Assembly (NCBI GenBank): GCA_964389755.1
Contig: CAYMEW010000008.1
Coordinates: 1-64,000 of the forward strand
Source: JBBSUQ01 sp964389755
GTDB taxonomy: Bacteria; Bacteroidota; Bacteroidia; Flavobacteriales_D; Crocinitomicaceae
Direction of reading: 5' to 3'
DNA: 64,000 nt
Each line of letters opens with the position of its first letter. Positions within the stretch are counted from its first letter, which is position 1. Under the pieces are notes generated by a model. It had not been told where the DNA came from. It made no database searches and worked only from the letters and a program-made list of their open reading frames with translations. The translations under genes and the position numbers were made by a program. Shown here in pieces: positions 63,101-64,000 of the stretch.

Positions 63101-63534
63101 AAAAAGTGCAGGGCGACGAATGCGACATTTTGCTCATCAGCCTGGGTTATGGAAAAGATAAAAACGACCGTTTTGCGTTGCGTTTCGGACCACTCAACGA
63201 AGCAAACGGCGCCCGGAGACTAAATGTGCTTATGACGCGTGCCCGGCAACAGATCGTATTTTGTTCTTCTGTTCGCGCCAACGATTTCCCGTTGAGTGCC
63301 AACGAATCTGTCAACCTTTTAAAAAACCTGCTCTCCATGCTCGAAGATACCGCGAACACTTATCGGACAGTGCACTTCCCGCTTCCTGAAAAAACGGCCG
63401 TTATCGAAAATGATACCCTTTACCTACAGGAACTTGCCAAACACTTCTCCGACGCCGCATCACTCGTCAGTTTTTATAAGATCGCGGTCAAAAAAGGCTG
63501 GAAAATAGCCATTCGGCAAATGCAATCTGCCTAA
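60106..63534 (+). CDS. Large UPF1-like superfamily 1 helicase/ATPase
   Basis: The 1142-residue protein has the SF1 helicase motifs split by a long insert: Q-like and Walker A (DISPEQRAVLDLL then GPPGTGKSQ, 248-256), motif Ia (VSEKKVALDVI), Walker B DEATQ (about 830) with VAGDEHQMGPS for motif III, and NVLMTRARQQIVF for motif VI near 1045. The insert of about 550 residues is helical and charged (possible coiled coil). No C-terminal nuclease domain is visible. It should use ATP to move on DNA or RNA. The gene stands alone between a divergent operon and dxs. The start at 60106 could instead be 60157. Confidence 0.82.
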   Translation: MPLKPSKQFIFVSLKRLMNSEQDISQTLAELFREAARFTVSDPLVSLRPKKQIALPERPSAGFTLANDGLLRKLIAEDESFAREKGSETLCLAYGCIHLEHGKKGISSPLYLYPLSHTFSKIHDTRTFEFSEENYFFNPFLEKEYPELIPPENTLPETHLAYLKTQNYSIDEDWRIDNFHYHRRSVIHDLSKLVKLPLNGALSLLLEGSEVNPDKAVLPFRSAHFFDISPEQRAVLDLLRNDHVVLQGPPGTGKSQVIAECAAQAVRNGTQTLIVSEKKVALDVIAGKLQSAGLAPFSYCFSATHNARSFIRHLRDTWNLVESYESEPNFTTSRSEDLLRQLDFQLELFRREDLIGGMSFSDFFKLFPNIREVDLPYIADLSETTQVLKYREELEFILQSGLQDLLAFVRDERSFTEQLPELFEMAEEVSKNLPVIEIMCRETGICETNKKLTLFDVDRLRKLAVEAQVLETVSGKKYRRFASKKGAVTIQKLQARALKAERDQEQVRELNKKWKIRPSEADICRFQGYSAQTRGEKRRTKRLFRKMAFDRSWKLEDALQDLEKTEAYRLETDKLFAELTNLGITDPAELREIHAFTTSWRPLHETRLAERLIPELAELNPLLNRFIRRLERFFILPPETPLTELLASCQEKETLLRLHAQRWSHVPKKLIKELSLFGDFDKFLIHAAKHDYLHFEQRFPDFSTLTEMDLLSKTAAIVREERMERKQLLTETNTRIATKFAKFNELLRTSSRKLSDKDKQLKRELRQGKLILVKAFSRRKKFPAVHELFHSEARHWIDLLIPVILCNPEQAASAFPLIPDHKDLLIFDEATQIPFYNAVPIVFRAKCVLVAGDEHQMGPSAWFEGGGKDIPDLLHEAQFYFRTRALREHLRSEHPDLIAFSNRYFYGNALKPYPAALAVSEPLIFEYVPQAVYDSGTNAVEAKSVAHRLTELIRSDKHIGLVAFSEKQLERILSELEPAERLLLDERIDAGTAFAKPLEKVQGDECDILLISLGYGKDKNDRFALRFGPLNEANGARRLNVLMTRARQQIVFCSSVRANDFPLSANESVNLLKNLLSMLEDTANTYRTVHFPLPEKTAVIENDTLYLQELAKHFSDAASLVSFYKIAVKKGWKIAIRQMQSA

Positions 63535-63577
63535 TAATTGTTAATTTAAACATCCGTTAAAATAAAATAAACGTAAG

Positions 63578-63609
63578 TTTGTTAACACTGACAGAATAGC
63601 GTAATTTTG
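63578..63609 (+). promoter_or_regulatory. Bacteroidota promoter for dxs
   Basis: TTTG (63578-63581), a 20-nt spacer and TAATTTTG (63602-63609) match the Bacteroidota consensus well. The dxs ATG is at 63627, 17 nt after the -7 box. Confidence 0.78.
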
Positions 63610-63626
63610 TCGTTCCGTCTTTGCGT

Positions 63627-64000
63627 ATGAAAACATATACTCCAGGTCCTAAACTCGCGCAGATCCAAATACCGGAAGATCTCCGGAGCAAATTTTCCAT
63701 TGATGAACTTCCGGAAATTTCAAGTGAACTCCGTGAATACATCGTGGATGTGATCTCCGAGATCGGTAACAGCCACTTCGGCGCCAGCCTCGGGGTGGTG
63801 GAAATGACCGTTGCGCTGCATTACGTCTTTAACACGCCCTACGATCAGCTCGTCTGGGACGTGGGTCACCAGGCTTACGGCCATAAGATCCTCACCGGTC
63901 GTCGCGAGGTTTTTCATACCAACCGGCTCAAAGGCGGTATATCCGGTTTTCCGAAACGCTCCGAAAGTGAATACGATACCTTTGGCGTCGGGCACTCCTC
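63627..64000 (+). CDS. dxs: 1-deoxy-D-xylulose-5-phosphate synthase, N-terminal part
   Basis: The frame is open to the window end; 124 codons are visible of an expected 600 or more. The thiamine-diphosphate site region LVWDVGHQAYGHKILTGR and the phrases IGNSHFGASLGVVEMTVAL and GISGFPKRSESEYDTFGVGHSS are characteristic. The enzyme joins pyruvate and glyceraldehyde 3-phosphate to start the non-mevalonate isoprenoid route, which supplies UppS. It is preceded by its own promoter. Confidence 0.93.
   Translation, partial: MKTYTPGPKLAQIQIPEDLRSKFSIDELPEISSELREYIVDVISEIGNSHFGASLGVVEMTVALHYVFNTPYDQLVWDVGHQAYGHKILTGRREVFHTNRLKGGISGFPKRSESEYDTFGVGHS

Overview
The window looks like a chromosomal piece of a Flavobacteriales-type Bacteroidota, possibly in or near Cryomorphaceae/Crocinitomicaceae, although the family cannot be fixed from 64 kb. 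The evidence is a SusC/SusD pair, type IX secretion C-terminal sorting domains of both kinds (type A on the Kelch protein and the metalloprotease, type B on the 714-residue protein), a methionine synthase split into two genes, a zinc-ligand-poor L32, and promoters with the Bacteroidota -7 box TAnnTTTG instead of sigma70 boxes. Base composition is even across most of the window; the left 1.8 kb is AT-richer and looks accessory.

Layout. 1-2.1 kb: the window opens inside an 80-bp repeat that recurs at 1044, flanking a small lipoprotein gene, followed by a DoxX-like protein. 2.1-10.6 kb: a minus-strand uptake cluster (DUF2064 protein, SusC, SusD, sodium symporter, and a phosphoesterase-fold protein that has lost metal ligands), then an undecaprenol/diacylglycerol kinase. 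10.6-14.5 kb: promoter, SAM-I riboswitch and split metH. 14.7-22.8 kb: plus-strand genes for beta carbonic anhydrase, AlkD-like protein, HemJ, a GT-C glycosyltransferase, crotonase, flippase, an unknown membrane protein, a gamma-carbonic-anhydrase-like protein and a truncated haemoglobin, closely spaced or overlapping. 22.8-33.1 kb (minus): T9SS cargo proteins placed beside murI and the envelope block uppS-bamA-ompH-ompH. 33.2-35.1 kb: atpDC.

35.5-37.4 kb: an outer-envelope DUF6992-like protein and, divergently, a lipoprotein that resembles the periplasmic part of SecD without any channel. 37.4-43.3 kb (minus): pdxA, a DUF177 gene, rpmF, plsX, fabH, accB and accC, a fatty-acid/phospholipid start-up block. 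43.4-48.2 kb: a 1252-residue MORN/YwqK-repeat exported protein coupled to a lipoprotein. 48.3-54.6 kb (plus): YgiQ-type radical SAM protein, a DUF5060/GH-A glycosidase-like protein coupled to an LpxR-like lipid A deacylase, and an OmpA-family protein. 54.8-59.8 kb (minus): M43 metalloprotease with T9SS signal, then cystathionine synthase/lyase, a TrkA-type K+ channel regulator and a short-chain dehydrogenase. 60.1-64 kb: a large UPF1-like superfamily 1 helicase and the start of dxs.

Most genes serve the envelope: lipid carrier supply (UppS, kinase), outer-membrane protein assembly (BamA, OmpH/Skp), fatty-acid initiation, and exported or surface proteins. The most unusual items are the orphan SecD-like lipoprotein, the degenerate phosphoesterase coupled to a symporter in the Sus-like cluster, the giant MORN protein with its lipoprotein partner, and two genes whose -7 box sits only 4 nt before the ATG. 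No tRNA, rRNA, CRISPR array, prophage or complete insertion sequence was seen.
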